From: Candidatus Rifleibacterium amylolyticum | GTDB lineage: Bacteria > Muiribacteriota > Ozemobacteria > Ozemobacterales > Ozemobacteraceae | Assembly (NCBI GenBank): GCA_009917695.1 | Contig: JAACJG010000010.1 | Location: 1 to 64,000 of the forward strand | DNA length: 64,000 nucleotides | Direction: 5' to 3' | Notes under the pieces: model-generated | Databases searched by the model: none | The model's input: the letters and a program-made list of their open reading frames with translations, nothing else | Told to the model about the DNA's origin: nothing | Position numbers and translations under genes: made by a program | Part shown: positions 26,201-34,627 of the stretch, in pieces | Numbering within the stretch: position 1 is the first letter of the stretch | Layout: each line of letters begins with the position of its first letter

Positions 26201-29128
26201 CACATGGGGAGTTCCGGAAGCTTCAATGGCCAGGAAACCTTCGTCTGGGCTGATCGCGATATTCTGTGCATAGCGTGGCGGGAAAGAACTGGTTACTGGT
26301 AAAGTCCCGGTGAATTTAACCGGGTATTGCCTGTTGGTATCGTTAGGTCCAGAAGTTATGACATGGTTGCCACCAACAATTTGTGCAGAGGTTATGGCTG
26401 TTGGGCCAGCGTTAACGTAGTCTGAGCCATAAGAACCGCCTGTATTGGCATGATCGAATAAGCCCTGTCCAGCGCTGCCTCCGATCTGTCCAAACCAGAA
26501 GCCGACATAATAATTGGACGTTTGAATCAGACCTCCATTGACCTGCCATGAGATTGCGGACGTAATATCAGTAAGGTTCTGGGTTGATGAAATCGATGTT
26601 GCATAGTCTTTAATTGTTTTTACTCCGGCATTTATTTCTACTATCACTGGAGTAAAATATCTTGTGCCGGCAAAGGGACCCGTAGTGTAAGTGACATGGG
26701 TTATTGTCGTGCCAACTGGGAAATTGCTTGCCTGGAGCAATTGAATACACCCAACCGATGTGTCTACATTTCCGGGGTTTCCTGGCTCTGGTGATGTGGG
26801 AAGGGTGGACGGTGCGGATGGACTTATCCAGCGGGCGAAGCGTTGGTATTTGCCTTTGTCGGCGCCCCATTTGATTTTGCCGACCCAGTCGAGCATGGCG
26901 GAACCATCGCTTTTTCTGTAAAGCATGAGAAAGCCGCCGTTCGGCATGGCTTTCATATCCTGTGGAACCCAGGCTACATCCAGGGCACTGTCACCGAAAG
27001 AGCTACCTGGAGAATTTTCGATCCAGTAGCCATTGAACGAACCGCCAGAGCCGTTAACTTCCAGGCTGGCATAAAAATTGGCTGAATATGTTGCAACACC
27101 GCTGGCATGGCGAACGGTTTCGTCATCGGCAGCATAAGAAACTATTCTGCTGTTTCCAGAAAGTTCATCAACTGATATGTTGGAAGAATCTATCATGTTG
27201 TAGGCATCGACGCCTTTTACTACACTGTCATAGCCAACCTTGAATCTGGTGCCCTGCGGACTGACGCCGATGGTTCTCGGTATTCCGCGCAGGCTGCTTA
27301 TTCTTCTGTCTTCGTCGAATCTGAAAGTGTGCAGGTCGAAGAATTCGATCGTACTGTCAGCGGCACTGTTGCCCGCTCCTATCAGCATGTGTTCCGGCAC
27401 GCGCGTTACGATGTCGGCGCAGGGCTTGTTCGAACTGTCGTAGGTCAGAATGCGGTCGGCCGGAATCGAAGATGTGTAGATGTTTGCCGCCAGGCTGGCG
27501 GTATCGATAAAATATAGCTCCGGTTTATCTTTGTTTGTAAAAAGAATGTCATTGCCGGTTGGAGAAAGAACTGAAAGATCAGATTTAAGTTTGTAGGGAT
27601 AGGCCCGGGTCAAGTTTATGCCTGAGGGGGTTGCAGCAAAATCGATTTCATTGACCAATTTGCCGCGCAGGCCTCCAAGATTGGTCGCATCTTTCTTATC
27701 AGTCAGCATAAGATAGCGCGAGTCGTGTGACAGCTTGAAATCTCTGAAATTGTCATCGGAGTTAAACGCAGCTATTCCTATTCTGCTTAAAGGCATAGAA
27801 CTGAATTGCGCGACTTTAGGTTCTTCTTCACTGAGCACGTAAACATATTTGCCGTCATTGGAAGTCCAGACCGAATTGACCTTTTTGTTGTCCACGGGTT
27901 GAACCAGAGTTTCATAGGTCCAGTTGCCGGTAAAAGATTCTGGATACATGGGAAATCTGATAACATTTTTTGTTGATTTCAGTGCCAGATACAGATAGCC
28001 GTCAGACCCGGCAATCAAATCGGTAAAATCATCGTCTTCTGTTTCGGAACTGCCATTTTCTGCGGCTTTAAGCCCGAATCGTCTGATGAAGGTTACCGGT
28101 GGCGGCCACCAGGAAGAGGAGGTGTCTGTCGCGACTTCAATTTGATAAACATATAAGGCTTTATCCTTATGAGCGGTTACAAAAAAATACTTTCCGTCGG
28201 GTCTGAAGACCAATCCGCGGTCTTTTTCGGCTTTTGACGAATCTTTATCTGTTTCTCCATAATAATCGGTTGTCGCAGTTGGGTGAGTAGCAGTAGCCAC
28301 TAGACCTGAGGATTGCTGATAAGAAGAGTGTGACTTGTCTACATTGAGCAATTTGATGTCGAATTTCCCCTGAATGCCTATTAATCGGCGACTTGGATGT
28401 AGATCGATGTTCCAGGGCCTGAAGTCGTCGTGCTCACCTTCGTCTGGAGCTTTATCAAGCTTTGCCGGATTCAGCGGAAGTTGAAATGTTTCGGCAATAG
28501 TGCGTGTACTGGCATCTATCGCCAGAATTCGCAACATGCTCGAGTTGGAAATCCAGATGAACTGGTCGCCGAAACTCGGCACCGTCAGCAGCGAAAAGTA
28601 GCTTATCGAATCAGTCGCTATAACATAAGGGCCGTCGAGCAGTTCGGCATTGACTACTACGGCTTTGAGGCCGCGCGGGGCTTTGAGCATATCGGGATCG
28701 ATACTTGAAGATGTCGTCGCAATAATTACATTTTCTCTGACAGAAACATTGACCTGGTATGAATACATCAGATCGTCGATACCCAGTCCCGAAGGGGAGA
28801 TCAGATCAGGAAAGCTGGCATTATCGGTGGTTATTTCAGCGTCAATAGATACATAGTCTTCACTTACGGGGTGTCTGAATACATAATGGTAGGTCGGCGC
28901 TGAGTTAACGGCGGAATGGTCGAAGGCGCCGGCCGCAAGTTCTTTGTTGAGGCGTGAGCGCGCGAGCAGGCGCAGTTTTTCGCGGTGGTTGAAATTTTCG
29001 GTATGCCTGATGCCACCCTGCATGGTTCCTACAACAGGCAGAATGCAATACCCGGCAATTACTGTCGCTACAAGAATTTCAGCCAGCGTAAAACCGCGGC
29101 GCCTCAGATAAATAAAAATCTGGTACAT
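23246..29128 (-). CDS. Giant prepilin-like surface protein with propeller, discoidin-like and kelch repeats
   Basis: About 1960 residues. The N-terminus is a class III prepilin: basic leader YLRRRGFTLAEILVATV, then a hydrophobic helix. From about residue 180 to 1260 come long repeats with the beta-propeller vocabulary SPDGK, VSPQGTRF, ISPDEGFLAIEAS, as in YVTN/WD40 surface proteins. Kelch-like repeats (AIYVLGGSV, KIYSFNG) lie at about 1290-1420. Two F5/8-type-C (discoidin)-like domains follow at about 1430-1580 and 1600-1740, then more kelch repeats (LYRIGGYTSG, EIFIFGGM) to the end. ATG at 29128 was chosen because GGGGG is 7-11 bases upstream. A pilin anchor carrying such a large head would be a carbohydrate-binding adhesin or secreted sensor; this is inferred. 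Confidence 0.85.
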   Translation of the reverse strand: MYQIFIYLRRRGFTLAEILVATVIAGYCILPVVGTMQGGIRHTENFNHREKLRLLARSRLNKELAAGAFDHSAVNSAPTYHYVFRHPVSEDYVSIDAEITTDNASFPDLISPSGLGIDDLMYSYQVNVSVRENVIIATTSSSIDPDMLKAPRGLKAVVVNAELLDGPYVIATDSISYFSLLTVPSFGDQFIWISNSSMLRILAIDASTRTIAETFQLPLNPAKLDKAPDEGEHDDFRPWNIDLHPSRRLIGIQGKFDIKLLNVDKSHSSYQQSSGLVATATHPTATTDYYGETDKDSSKAEKDRGLVFRPDGKYFFVTAHKDKALYVYQIEVATDTSSSWWPPPVTFIRRFGLKAAENGSSETEDDDFTDLIAGSDGYLYLALKSTKNVIRFPMYPESFTGNWTYETLVQPVDNKKVNSVWTSNDGKYVYVLSEEEPKVAQFSSMPLSRIGIAAFNSDDNFRDFKLSHDSRYLMLTDKKDATNLGGLRGKLVNEIDFAATPSGINLTRAYPYKLKSDLSVLSPTGNDILFTNKDKPELYFIDTASLAANIYTSSIPADRILTYDSSNKPCADIVTRVPEHMLIGAGNSAADSTIEFFDLHTFRFDEDRRISSLRGIPRTIGVSPQGTRFKVGYDSVVKGVDAYNMIDSSNISVDELSGNSRIVSYAADDETVRHASGVATYSANFYASLEVNGSGGSFNGYWIENSPGSSFGDSALDVAWVPQDMKAMPNGGFLMLYRKSDGSAMLDWVGKIKWGADKGKYQRFARWISPSAPSTLPTSPEPGNPGNVDTSVGCIQLLQASNFPVGTTITHVTYTTGPFAGTRYFTPVIVEINAGVKTIKDYATSISSTQNLTDITSAISWQVNGGLIQTSNYYVGFWFGQIGGSAGQGLFDHANTGGSYGSDYVNAGPTAITSAQIVGGNHVITSGPNDTNRQYPVKFTGTLPVTSSFPPRYAQNIAISPDEGFLAIEASGTPHVVYLYDFATNNFGHETQLPGLIMDNRNTGTDFNVAVPAGSRFTGGGIKLRETFTANHAWAYLKTEPVNYNNATTDAKRVFGYFQPKGTVDKFYLIREDVARLFVDNSPPNELLKIWSLATTPYGPGARQILASTSVFIQADHGTDGAGNGGIAPMYTTDSAVSTITQPSVSGNKYGTTANWQHITASETRPLNFQPVFLRSYPLSGCNTVHDTALAFSRDLANPILFQLDPGQDDIWALKPGASFTRIDIGGSFDCSDKQLVVSPDGQKLIFAEDTGSNRIFVTNIGNPDSFAFDGTPISQSSISPASFGSLITTVPCNTPPKALGVMPFNSYKSTTRLGKYELAGKLNAQVYGNNGAALASGAIYVLGGSVSDANGNPTNKIFAFKPMTPATVAPLTATLTQTLKLNSVVAYDGKIYSFNGAKTSTNTDTTSWVQRYDPATDEVISSADPPPSPPPPGDLQVSYNQSSLPTPTVVTDSGNTQLGDVGSEAFDGSIAAGELWCPTIANQSLTYNAGNSSLRFVVNKIWLNNDTSPTESGLKNFTISGSNDNFSTTPYSQSFSVPSGQTNWTTALTNLDAYQYYKFTVTSNQGGVGYDYAAREIKFFRDNVRPVPDYDFTGASTPGPHSVTRSGAVSSTEEAWKAFDSDPASTRWTCNGTSGQHITLTLATPDILDIVSIRCNTEGRVNNFFIKAANQADFSDSVDLKIGGSAGSTVGVHQNTTAQYIYFLDNSTAYTYYRLYVQSIHSDSDVEVSDLQYYSTHPEPGAASPLSGSLMTKTITDARGSIAVSSNAACQTPYGIVVAGGYTGSATNTAIVYWPHAIDEYTDATNHSFGISRSLPPLSTPVFAHNLIWHKGKLYRIGGYTSGTTNATNINIFDFDANSWTPIANNVASFTNITGTTVTLAQPAYAGVCSFGDEIFIFGGMIGSTATSTAVAWNPETSVVRPLGNLPAAKAGIAAVPCGSSIYLFIPLTGETGVYKFTP

Positions 29129-29289
29129 ACTCAACCCCCTTCTCGCCCAACCAGCCTTAATATCGCAACAACCATGCCAGAAGCTGGCAGTGTTTTTAGC
29201 TACCTCTGACTAATTATACACTGTATCTGATATGGGTTGTAGTTAAATCTCGAAAACAACTTTTTACATTCAGAGCAAAATTTTTTGAC

Positions 29290-29530
29290 AAAAGACTTTC
29301 GCACAAAGCCACAAAGCCGCAAAGGCACAAAGATCGAGCCCCTCATTCAGCTGCTGGTGCACAAAGATCGAGCCCCTCATTCAGCTGCTGGTAAATCTGA
29401 ACCTCATTTCTTGATTCCGCGCATCTGCGTCTCTGCGTGAGGCTTCCTCTGAGGTTTTCTTCGTGTCTCTGTGTCTTCGTGCGAGGTTCTTCGGTTTTTT
29501 CTCTTGCCTGCGCCTCTGCCTGAGGCTCTT
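29290..29530. repeat. Dispersed repeats in gap before the methyltransferase remnant
   Basis: The gap holds CACAAAGCCACAAAGCCGCAAAG (about 29300), two direct copies of GCACAAAGATCGAGCCCCTCATTCAGCTGCTGGT (29325-29392), and CATCTGCGTCTCTGCGTGAGGC / GTGTCTCTGTGTCTTCGTGCGAGG (29425-29488). No gene is supported in 29135-29548; the upstream part probably carries the promoter of the giant prepilin. Confidence 0.7.
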
Positions 29531-29548
29531 CTGCTGCCTGCTTTGCAA

Positions 29549-30201
29549 TCAGCGCCAAATTTTGAGCAGCGGAAACAGGCTCGAGTTGTCGTCTGTCCAG
29601 GCCTGACCGGCAAGATCGCCAGACGAATTGACTGCTTCCGCAAGATTCTGCCAGATGATCGAGGAATCCTTTCTCAGACCAGCTGCCAGTTCGGATGATT
29701 TCGTGAATACCACATACTCAGAGACATTGCGTTCAAAATTTTCAGGTGCGTTTTTGTCGAATTCACGGTCGAGAGCACGCAGGGCCTGGTAACCGCTTCT
29801 GCTCAGGATGTTCAGGGCGGGTTTCAGGTCGATGTAGCGGTTGCTTATATGAAAGACGATCGATCCATCGGCAGTCAGGCGTTGTGAATAGATGGCAAGT
29901 GCCTCGCGTGTCAACAGATGAACCGGGATCGAATCGGACGAAAAGGCATCGATGAAGATGGCATTGTAATATTGATCCGGTGCTTGTTCCAGCCTGCGTC
30001 GGCCATCGCCGCAGACGATTCGACAGCGGTCTTTGAATGCTGACAAAAATGCGAAGTAATCAGGATCTTGCGCAATATTAATGATTTCCGGGTCGATTTC
30101 ATAATAGGTGAATTCCTGGCCGGGTTTGGCGTATGCGAGCAGCGAACCTATTCCCAGTCCGAGAAGCCCATATTCCTGATTCTCGATGATAAAAGTTTTT
30201 C
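29549..30201 (-). pseudogene. 5'-truncated spermidine synthase-like methyltransferase
   Basis: The frame is open from 30201 down to 29549. It begins inside the SAM-binding core: GLLGLGIGSLLAYAK, YYEIDPEII, then GDGRRRLEQ and the spermidine-synthase-type IFIDAFSSDSIPVHLLT. The N-terminal domain (in the MFS-fused family also a set of TM segments) is missing, and a TGA stop lies directly upstream without a good start codon. A TTG at 30046 could only yield a fragment lacking the glycine-rich loop. The break coincides with a CGTGCTCG-type repeat and a HicAB module, suggesting that insertion of accessory DNA removed the 5' end. Confidence 0.75.
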
Positions 30202-30311
30202 AGGCCGCATGCAATTACAATAAAATACTGCTGCTCCCCTCCCGAATATCTTATCTTCTAATCGTGCTCGTGCTCGCTATCGATCTTCGATCCCGATTTC
30301 AATTTTTCTGC

Positions 30312-30635
30312 TTATGCCGCCTTTTCATCAAGCACTTCTGCAATCCATTTGTTGATGCTTTTCCCGGCCTGAAGAGCTGCGCAGGCTATTTTCCGATGCA
30401 ATTCCGTATTCAGGCGCAATATCAGTTTTCCAGAAAATGGTTTTTCAGGCGCTCTTTTGTGTTTCTTGCACATTTCCAGGTAATCATCTACCGAATCTTC
30501 CATTGCCTGGCGGAGCTCAGAAACCGATTCTCCTTGAAATGTGATTACATCGCGAATACCAATGATTTCTCCATGGAAAATGCTCGCTTCATCATCAAAT
30601 TCTACCTGTCCGATATAGCCTTTGTACTTCAGCAT
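30312..30635 (-). CDS. hicB: HicB family antitoxin
   Basis: A 107-residue protein with the partial RNase H-like HicB fold (YKGYIGQVEFDDEASIFHGEIIGIRDVITFQGESV) and a C-terminal DNA-binding segment of ribbon-helix-helix type (GKLILRLNTELHRKIACAALQAGKSINKWIAEVL). It overlaps the upstream HicA gene by 7 bases. It neutralises HicA and probably represses the operon. Confidence 0.92.
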   Translation of the reverse strand: MLKYKGYIGQVEFDDEASIFHGEIIGIRDVITFQGESVSELRQAMEDSVDDYLEMCKKHKRAPEKPFSGKLILRLNTELHRKIACAALQAGKSINKWIAEVLDEKAA

Positions 30636-30886
30636 GACTTTACCCCCGCATTCATTAAAAACCGCTTTACCGATGTGACAGCTCCCCGGTCTGCTTCTTT
30701 ATGGGGATGCGGCCGATGAAATGTCGCAAAAACCCCGTTTAGAATAAATCTTACCCGTGAGCCATGACCTTCTTCTTTGTCAGCGCCAAGCGATATCAGC
30801 AATGCCTCAATATCTTTCCATGGAATATTCGCTCTGACTGGAGTTTCAAAGATAAACTTCAGGGTCTTTGCATGTTTGCTGTTCAT
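30629..30886 (-). CDS. hicA: HicA family mRNA interferase toxin
   Basis: An 85-residue HicA-type double-stranded-RNA-binding-fold toxin, in the larger subfamily with GHGSRVRFILNG and TFHRPHPHKE, ending RFLMNAGV. These toxins cleave mRNA independently of or on ribosomes. Gene order HicA then HicB on the same strand is canonical. The catalytic His of the shorter HicA proteins cannot be assigned with confidence here. Confidence 0.88.
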   Translation of the reverse strand: MNSKHAKTLKFIFETPVRANIPWKDIEALLISLGADKEEGHGSRVRFILNGVFATFHRPHPHKEADRGAVTSVKRFLMNAGVKSC

Positions 30887-30978
30887 AATCTTATGATACT
30901 GTAAATAAGTATCATTGTAAAGCAGCCGAAATATGATATTTTCAGGGTGTCATGGGTGCGGAATGATGGCTATGATCG

Positions 30979-31173
30979 TCATTTATACACGCTTTTTCGA
31001 TGACCGATGCCGACAACTAGAATTATCAGAACATCGTCCCGCCTCTGAAATATCACGCGATAATCCCTGACCCGCAGTCTGTATTTGCCGGCATGGTTTC
31101 CTTTGAGAGCTTTAATGTCGTTTTTCAGCTGTCCGGGTTTGCCTGCCAGAATCTCAAGCTTGCTTTTGATCAT
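30979..31173 (-). CDS. Short RelE/ParE-like toxin, possibly truncated
   Basis: A 64-residue protein with the RelE signature: IKALKGNHAGKYRLRVRDYRVIF and LIILVVGIGHRKSVYK. Typical family members are about 85 residues; the N-terminal helix is shortened here and a TAG stop precedes the start by eight codons. No antitoxin gene is seen on either side, so it is an orphan. It may be a decayed toxin or a small active one. Confidence 0.65.
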   Translation of the reverse strand: MIKSKLEILAGKPGQLKNDIKALKGNHAGKYRLRVRDYRVIFQRRDDVLIILVVGIGHRKSVYK

Positions 31174-31279
31174 TTTTTGAACGACAAAATCCAGCTTCTA
31201 ATTATACTGGCTGTTTTCCGCAGATTGTATTGAGGTTGTTACTGCTTACCGGATTTTGTGAGAGTCTATTCTTCTTTTC

Positions 31280-31380
31280 TTTTCAGCGGCTCAGCGCCTT
31301 AGCGTCTTTGCGTGAGACTCTTCTGCCCTAAGACCAAAGTTTTTCTTCGTGTCTCTGCGTCTTCGCGCGAGTCTCTTCCG
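31280..31380. repeat. Dispersed GTCTCAGCG / GCGTGAGAC repeats
   Basis: CTTTTCAGCGGCTCAGCGCCTTAGCGTCTTTGCGTGAGACTCTTC and CTTCGTGTCTCTGCGTCTTCGCGCGAGTCTC are variants of the intergenic repeat that becomes a tandem array at 34.63-35.02 kb. They end directly at the stop codon of hipA. Confidence 0.7.
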
Positions 31381-31384
31381 ATTT

Positions 31385-32602
31385 TCAGCTCAGATCAGCG
31401 AGGCGCTTTTCAATAGTTTTGAAGAGCAGAGACTTCTGTTTGTCGGTCATCGGAATCTGTTCAAGAAGCTGTTTATGCCTGTCGAATTTCTGCACCAGAC
31501 GGTTGAGCATCGATTCTACCGCCGGTTGAGCGATACTGAAGCGTTCGGCAAACCCGATAATGGTTTTGCGGCTGATGTTGTCATCACGACCATCAATTTT
31601 AACCGCCATTTTATGGTCACCGTAAATCAGGGTGCAGATGATGTCATACGCCGGTGCCAGCTCGACGAGTGAACTGCCCGACCTGACCAGCAGGCTGATG
31701 TTTTTGCCGTGCAGATCGCCATTGCCGATCAGATAAGAAAAACAGTAAAGCTGCAGCAGCCCGAGAAGCAGCGCTTCGGCAGCTGATGCCAGTTCGCTTA
31801 TTCCCTGCGCGATATCGTTGAGTGAAATACGGTATTTCTCAGCGGGATAGAGGTCGAGAAACTGGCAGGCGTCTTCCTGATGGTGCATCAAAAGGTGATT
31901 TTGCCGGGTGTCGTATTCGCGGTCAAAGCGTTCGACCAGCAGGCCGGCGTTGCAGCTGCCGTCGCGCACCAGCTTGACACGTGCTGTCTGCAGCCCGCAC
32001 TTTTTTGCCAGTTCCATGCAATACAGTTCGTTCTCGATGAGACCAGGCTTGTCGGCCGGGTCGAGCTTGAGAATATAAGAACGATGTTGCCGGGCAATAT
32101 TTACCGGAAAACTGATCATCGAAGCCGAAATCTTTTCCTGAACGCCGGCGATACTGTCTTCGCCAGAAGAATAACTGTTGAACGACAGCAGTTTCTGAAA
32201 ATACTCGTAGAAATCTGTCTGTCTGAGTTTTGGCGGCAGATCAGCCGGCGGCAGTCGTTTGTCTTCGGTTGCCAGGGCGTAGACATCGCCAATTACGTGG
32301 TTGCCGGCGGCGGCGAAAAGACTGAAAAGATCGTCAGGTGAAGTTTTAAGGTTGCGCACCAGACTGTTGAGGCGCCGACCTTCCGGCAGAAGCCCGGCAA
32401 AGAAAGGATGCAGATTGCCTGCTGCCAGTTCGATCGGCTGTTTTGATTTTTTCAGGCGCAGCGACAGCCATTGATAGCGCGGACTGGTAATAAAGTCATC
32501 GTTGAAGACGAGGCGACAGCCGTTGGCCGTACGTTCGAGAATTCCGGCCGGGGTTTTTTCACGCCATATTTCCAGGTGCGTGACATCTTTCGGGTGTTTC
32601 AT
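31385..32602 (-). CDS. hipA: HipA family serine/threonine kinase toxin
   Basis: A 405-residue HipA homologue with the N-terminal HipA_N region (about 1-110, WREKTPAGILE, FFAGLLPEGRRLNSL) and the kinase-like C-terminal domain (HRSYILKLDPADKP; the catalytic NGDLHGKNISLL and APAYDIICT). HipA proteins phosphorylate aminoacyl-tRNA synthetases and cause growth arrest. The GNGDLHGKN loop with its catalytic Asp is intact. It overlaps hipB by 4 bases. A copy of its last codons lies at about 33.27 kb. Confidence 0.92.
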   Translation of the reverse strand: MKHPKDVTHLEIWREKTPAGILERTANGCRLVFNDDFITSPRYQWLSLRLKKSKQPIELAAGNLHPFFAGLLPEGRRLNSLVRNLKTSPDDLFSLFAAAGNHVIGDVYALATEDKRLPPADLPPKLRQTDFYEYFQKLLSFNSYSSGEDSIAGVQEKISASMISFPVNIARQHRSYILKLDPADKPGLIENELYCMELAKKCGLQTARVKLVRDGSCNAGLLVERFDREYDTRQNHLLMHHQEDACQFLDLYPAEKYRISLNDIAQGISELASAAEALLLGLLQLYCFSYLIGNGDLHGKNISLLVRSGSSLVELAPAYDIICTLIYGDHKMAVKIDGRDDNISRKTIIGFAERFSIAQPAVESMLNRLVQKFDRHKQLLEQIPMTDKQKSLLFKTIEKRLADLS

Positions 32603-32880
32603 CTTTTGAGAAACTCATCTTTGAAAAAAATGCGGTCGCTGCCGTTGTCGAGAACGAAGTGCAGGCCAAGTACGGCGAGCAGGTCGAGAAGCTTAGCAGT
32701 CTGCACGGTCGTTTTGCCGCTTTCGATCTGGCAGACGAGATTTTTGCTGATACCGGCCATCGCGGCAAGATCGCTCTGTGTCAGTCGCAGAATTTTGCGG
32801 CGCTGCCTGATTGCCTGGCCGAGCATCTGTATTGCCTTCCGGCTGGCAGATTCTTTTATGTTTTTCAGATTTTTTACCAT
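32599..32880 (-). CDS. hipB: HipB family helix-turn-helix antitoxin
   Basis: A 93-residue protein with an XRE-type helix-turn-helix (RRKILRLTQSDLAAMAGISKNLVCQIESGKT). It lies directly upstream of hipA with the start/stop overlap usual for hipBA operons and is expected to bind HipA and repress the operon. The AT-rich sequence at about 32.89-32.95 kb is its likely promoter region. Confidence 0.92.
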   Translation of the reverse strand: MVKNLKNIKESASRKAIQMLGQAIRQRRKILRLTQSDLAAMAGISKNLVCQIESGKTTVQTAKLLDLLAVLGLHFVLDNGSDRIFFKDEFLKR

Positions 32881-33009
32881 GTTCGTTGTATTTTAACCTT
32901 ATATATATTTAATTCTATAAGATTTTACTAAAAAATACAACGATCGTAGTAAATTTGTTTGCTTATTCTAAGCCATCAATTCCCGCTGCTAATTATGTTG
33001 GTTTATCCT

Positions 33010-33235
33010 TCGTGCTCGTAATCGCCTGCCCTGCGTAGCCTTGGCAAAGATTATTTTCAGGTTGTAATTGTTCGCACAGAGCCACAAAGCCACAAAGATC
33101 AGGAAGAGAATCTCAATCATAATGTGTTTTGCTCGGTCATTCTACGCGTAGCAAAGCGAAGTCGCAGAATCCATGTTTTTTCTTTCTGTTCTGAATCCTG
33201 CGACTGCGCGCAGGATGACTGATTTGCGCCTCGGC
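33010..33235. repeat. Mixed intergenic repeats upstream of the ATPase gene
   Basis: The segment holds CGTGCTCGTAATCG (33010-33024), CACAGAGCCACAAAGCCACAAAG (about 33074-33096), and a dyad GTAGCAAAGCGAAGTCGCAGAATCC ... GAATCCTGCGACTGCGCGCAGG (about 33147-33206), the last also similar to the sequence at 150-183. No gene is supported between 32881 and 33253. Confidence 0.65.
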
Positions 33236-33253
33236 GTGATACTTTTCAAGTCT

Positions 33254-33291
33254 TCAGCCCAGGTTGATGAGGCGTTTCTCGATGGTTTTGA
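33254..33291 (-). pseudogene. Remnant of a hipA 3' end
   Basis: On the minus strand these bases read FKTIEKRLINLG plus stop, matching the C-terminus FKTIEKRLADLS of the HipA at 31385. Only this tail is left. It suggests an earlier duplication or recombination of a hipBA unit, or replacement of a second hipA by the ATPase gene that follows. Confidence 0.65.
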
Positions 33292-33381
33292 ACTTTGTAT
33301 TGTTGTGACTATAATAGAAGTTGACTTTAAAAATAGTCATGTTAAATTTAAAACAAGATTGCCTGACCGGGGAGAAAAATA

Positions 33382-34554
33382 GTGTTTAAACGCTGGCTGG
33401 AACTGAAAAGTGGGCGAAGTGCTCTGATTATCGGGCCACGGCGTTGTGGCAAGACAACTTTTCTCAAAAACCGTTTTTCAGAATTCAAATATGCGACGCT
33501 CGATGATTTTGATTTTTACGACTGGGCGCAGAAAGACCCGAAGGGCATGGTGGCCGACCTTGGCCGGCAGTTCATAATAGATGAGATCCAGAGGGTTCCG
33601 AAGCTGACGGTAGCGGTAAAATACGCCGTCGATAACGAAAATGCACTGGCGATCATGACCGGGTCAAGTTCTATTGGTCTTTTGGGCAGTGCTGCCGACA
33701 CCCTCGCCGGCAGAATAAACCTGTATTCTCTTCCTACGGCCTGCTGGGGCGAAAAAGACGGCCCGCCGCAACACGACGTTTTTACCGAAACAGCCTCGCT
33801 GAAAACCCTCAAACAAGGCAGCAGAGAGCTTGAATCGGCAATGCTCTACGGCATGTTTCCTGAAGTTTTAATGGCCGCTTCCGCAACCGAAAAAGAAGAG
33901 ATTCTTAAAAATTACCGCAATACCTATTTTCTGCGCGATATTCTACAGATGGCCAATCTTGAAAACCAGGAGGGTCTCTACGCCATTTTTCAGAATCTCT
34001 GCCGGAGTCTCGGGTCGCATCTTGAAGTCAGCAACTTTGCCAGGGAAGCGGCTTTAAGCATGCCGACAGCAAAGAAATACCTCAACACTCTGCAGATGTC
34101 GCAGCTCACCTTCAAGTTATACGGCTGGCAGTTCGGCCCGGCCAAAAGATATATCAGGGCGGCCAAAACCTACTTTACCGACAACGGAATCATTCAGGCT
34201 TTTGCGGCCAAGGTCAGCCAGGGGCAGCTGCTCGAAAATTTCGTCATTTCTGAGCTCGAAAAACGCAGAAAGCTTGGGTTTATAAATGCAGATCAGTTCT
34301 ATTATTACAAAACCCCGGCAGGAAAGGAGATCGATCTGGTTTTTGCAGCAGGTGGCGTTGTGTATGCCGTTGAGATCAAAGCGGCAAAAGCTCCTTCAGT
34401 CAAAGACATCGGTTCAGTCAGAGATTTTGTTCAGAGCTCAGAGCAGCCAGCTCGTGGTTTTATTTTCTATCTCGGCGAAAATTACGACGAAATCGATGGA
34501 ATAAGACTTGTTCCGGTCACCGCTCTTTTCACAAGTCGCGGCTTAACGGGATAA
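33382..34554 (+). CDS. AAA family ATPase with DUF4143
   Basis: A 390-residue protein with an N-terminal AAA_14-type ATPase domain: Walker A GPRRCGKTT (about residues 18-26), Walker B-like QFIIDEIQ, and sensor region AIMTGSS. A DUF4143 C-terminal domain follows, with a PD-(D/E)XK-like EIDLVF...YAVEIKAAKA segment. Such proteins are common single genes in accessory regions and their role is unknown. GTG start with GGGGAG about 8 bases upstream. It stands alone in repeat-rich DNA, preceded by a hipA remnant. Confidence 0.88.
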   Translation: MFKRWLELKSGRSALIIGPRRCGKTTFLKNRFSEFKYATLDDFDFYDWAQKDPKGMVADLGRQFIIDEIQRVPKLTVAVKYAVDNENALAIMTGSSSIGLLGSAADTLAGRINLYSLPTACWGEKDGPPQHDVFTETASLKTLKQGSRELESAMLYGMFPEVLMAASATEKEEILKNYRNTYFLRDILQMANLENQEGLYAIFQNLCRSLGSHLEVSNFAREAALSMPTAKKYLNTLQMSQLTFKLYGWQFGPAKRYIRAAKTYFTDNGIIQAFAAKVSQGQLLENFVISELEKRRKLGFINADQFYYYKTPAGKEIDLVFAAGGVVYAVEIKAAKAPSVKDIGSVRDFVQSSEQPARGFIFYLGENYDEIDGIRLVPVTALFTSRGLTG

Positions 34555-34627
34555 TCGGTATCGCACACCACAAAGCCACCGCCAGACTCAGCTGCTGATA
34601 ATGTTGAAGCTCTCTTCTAATTTCTGC

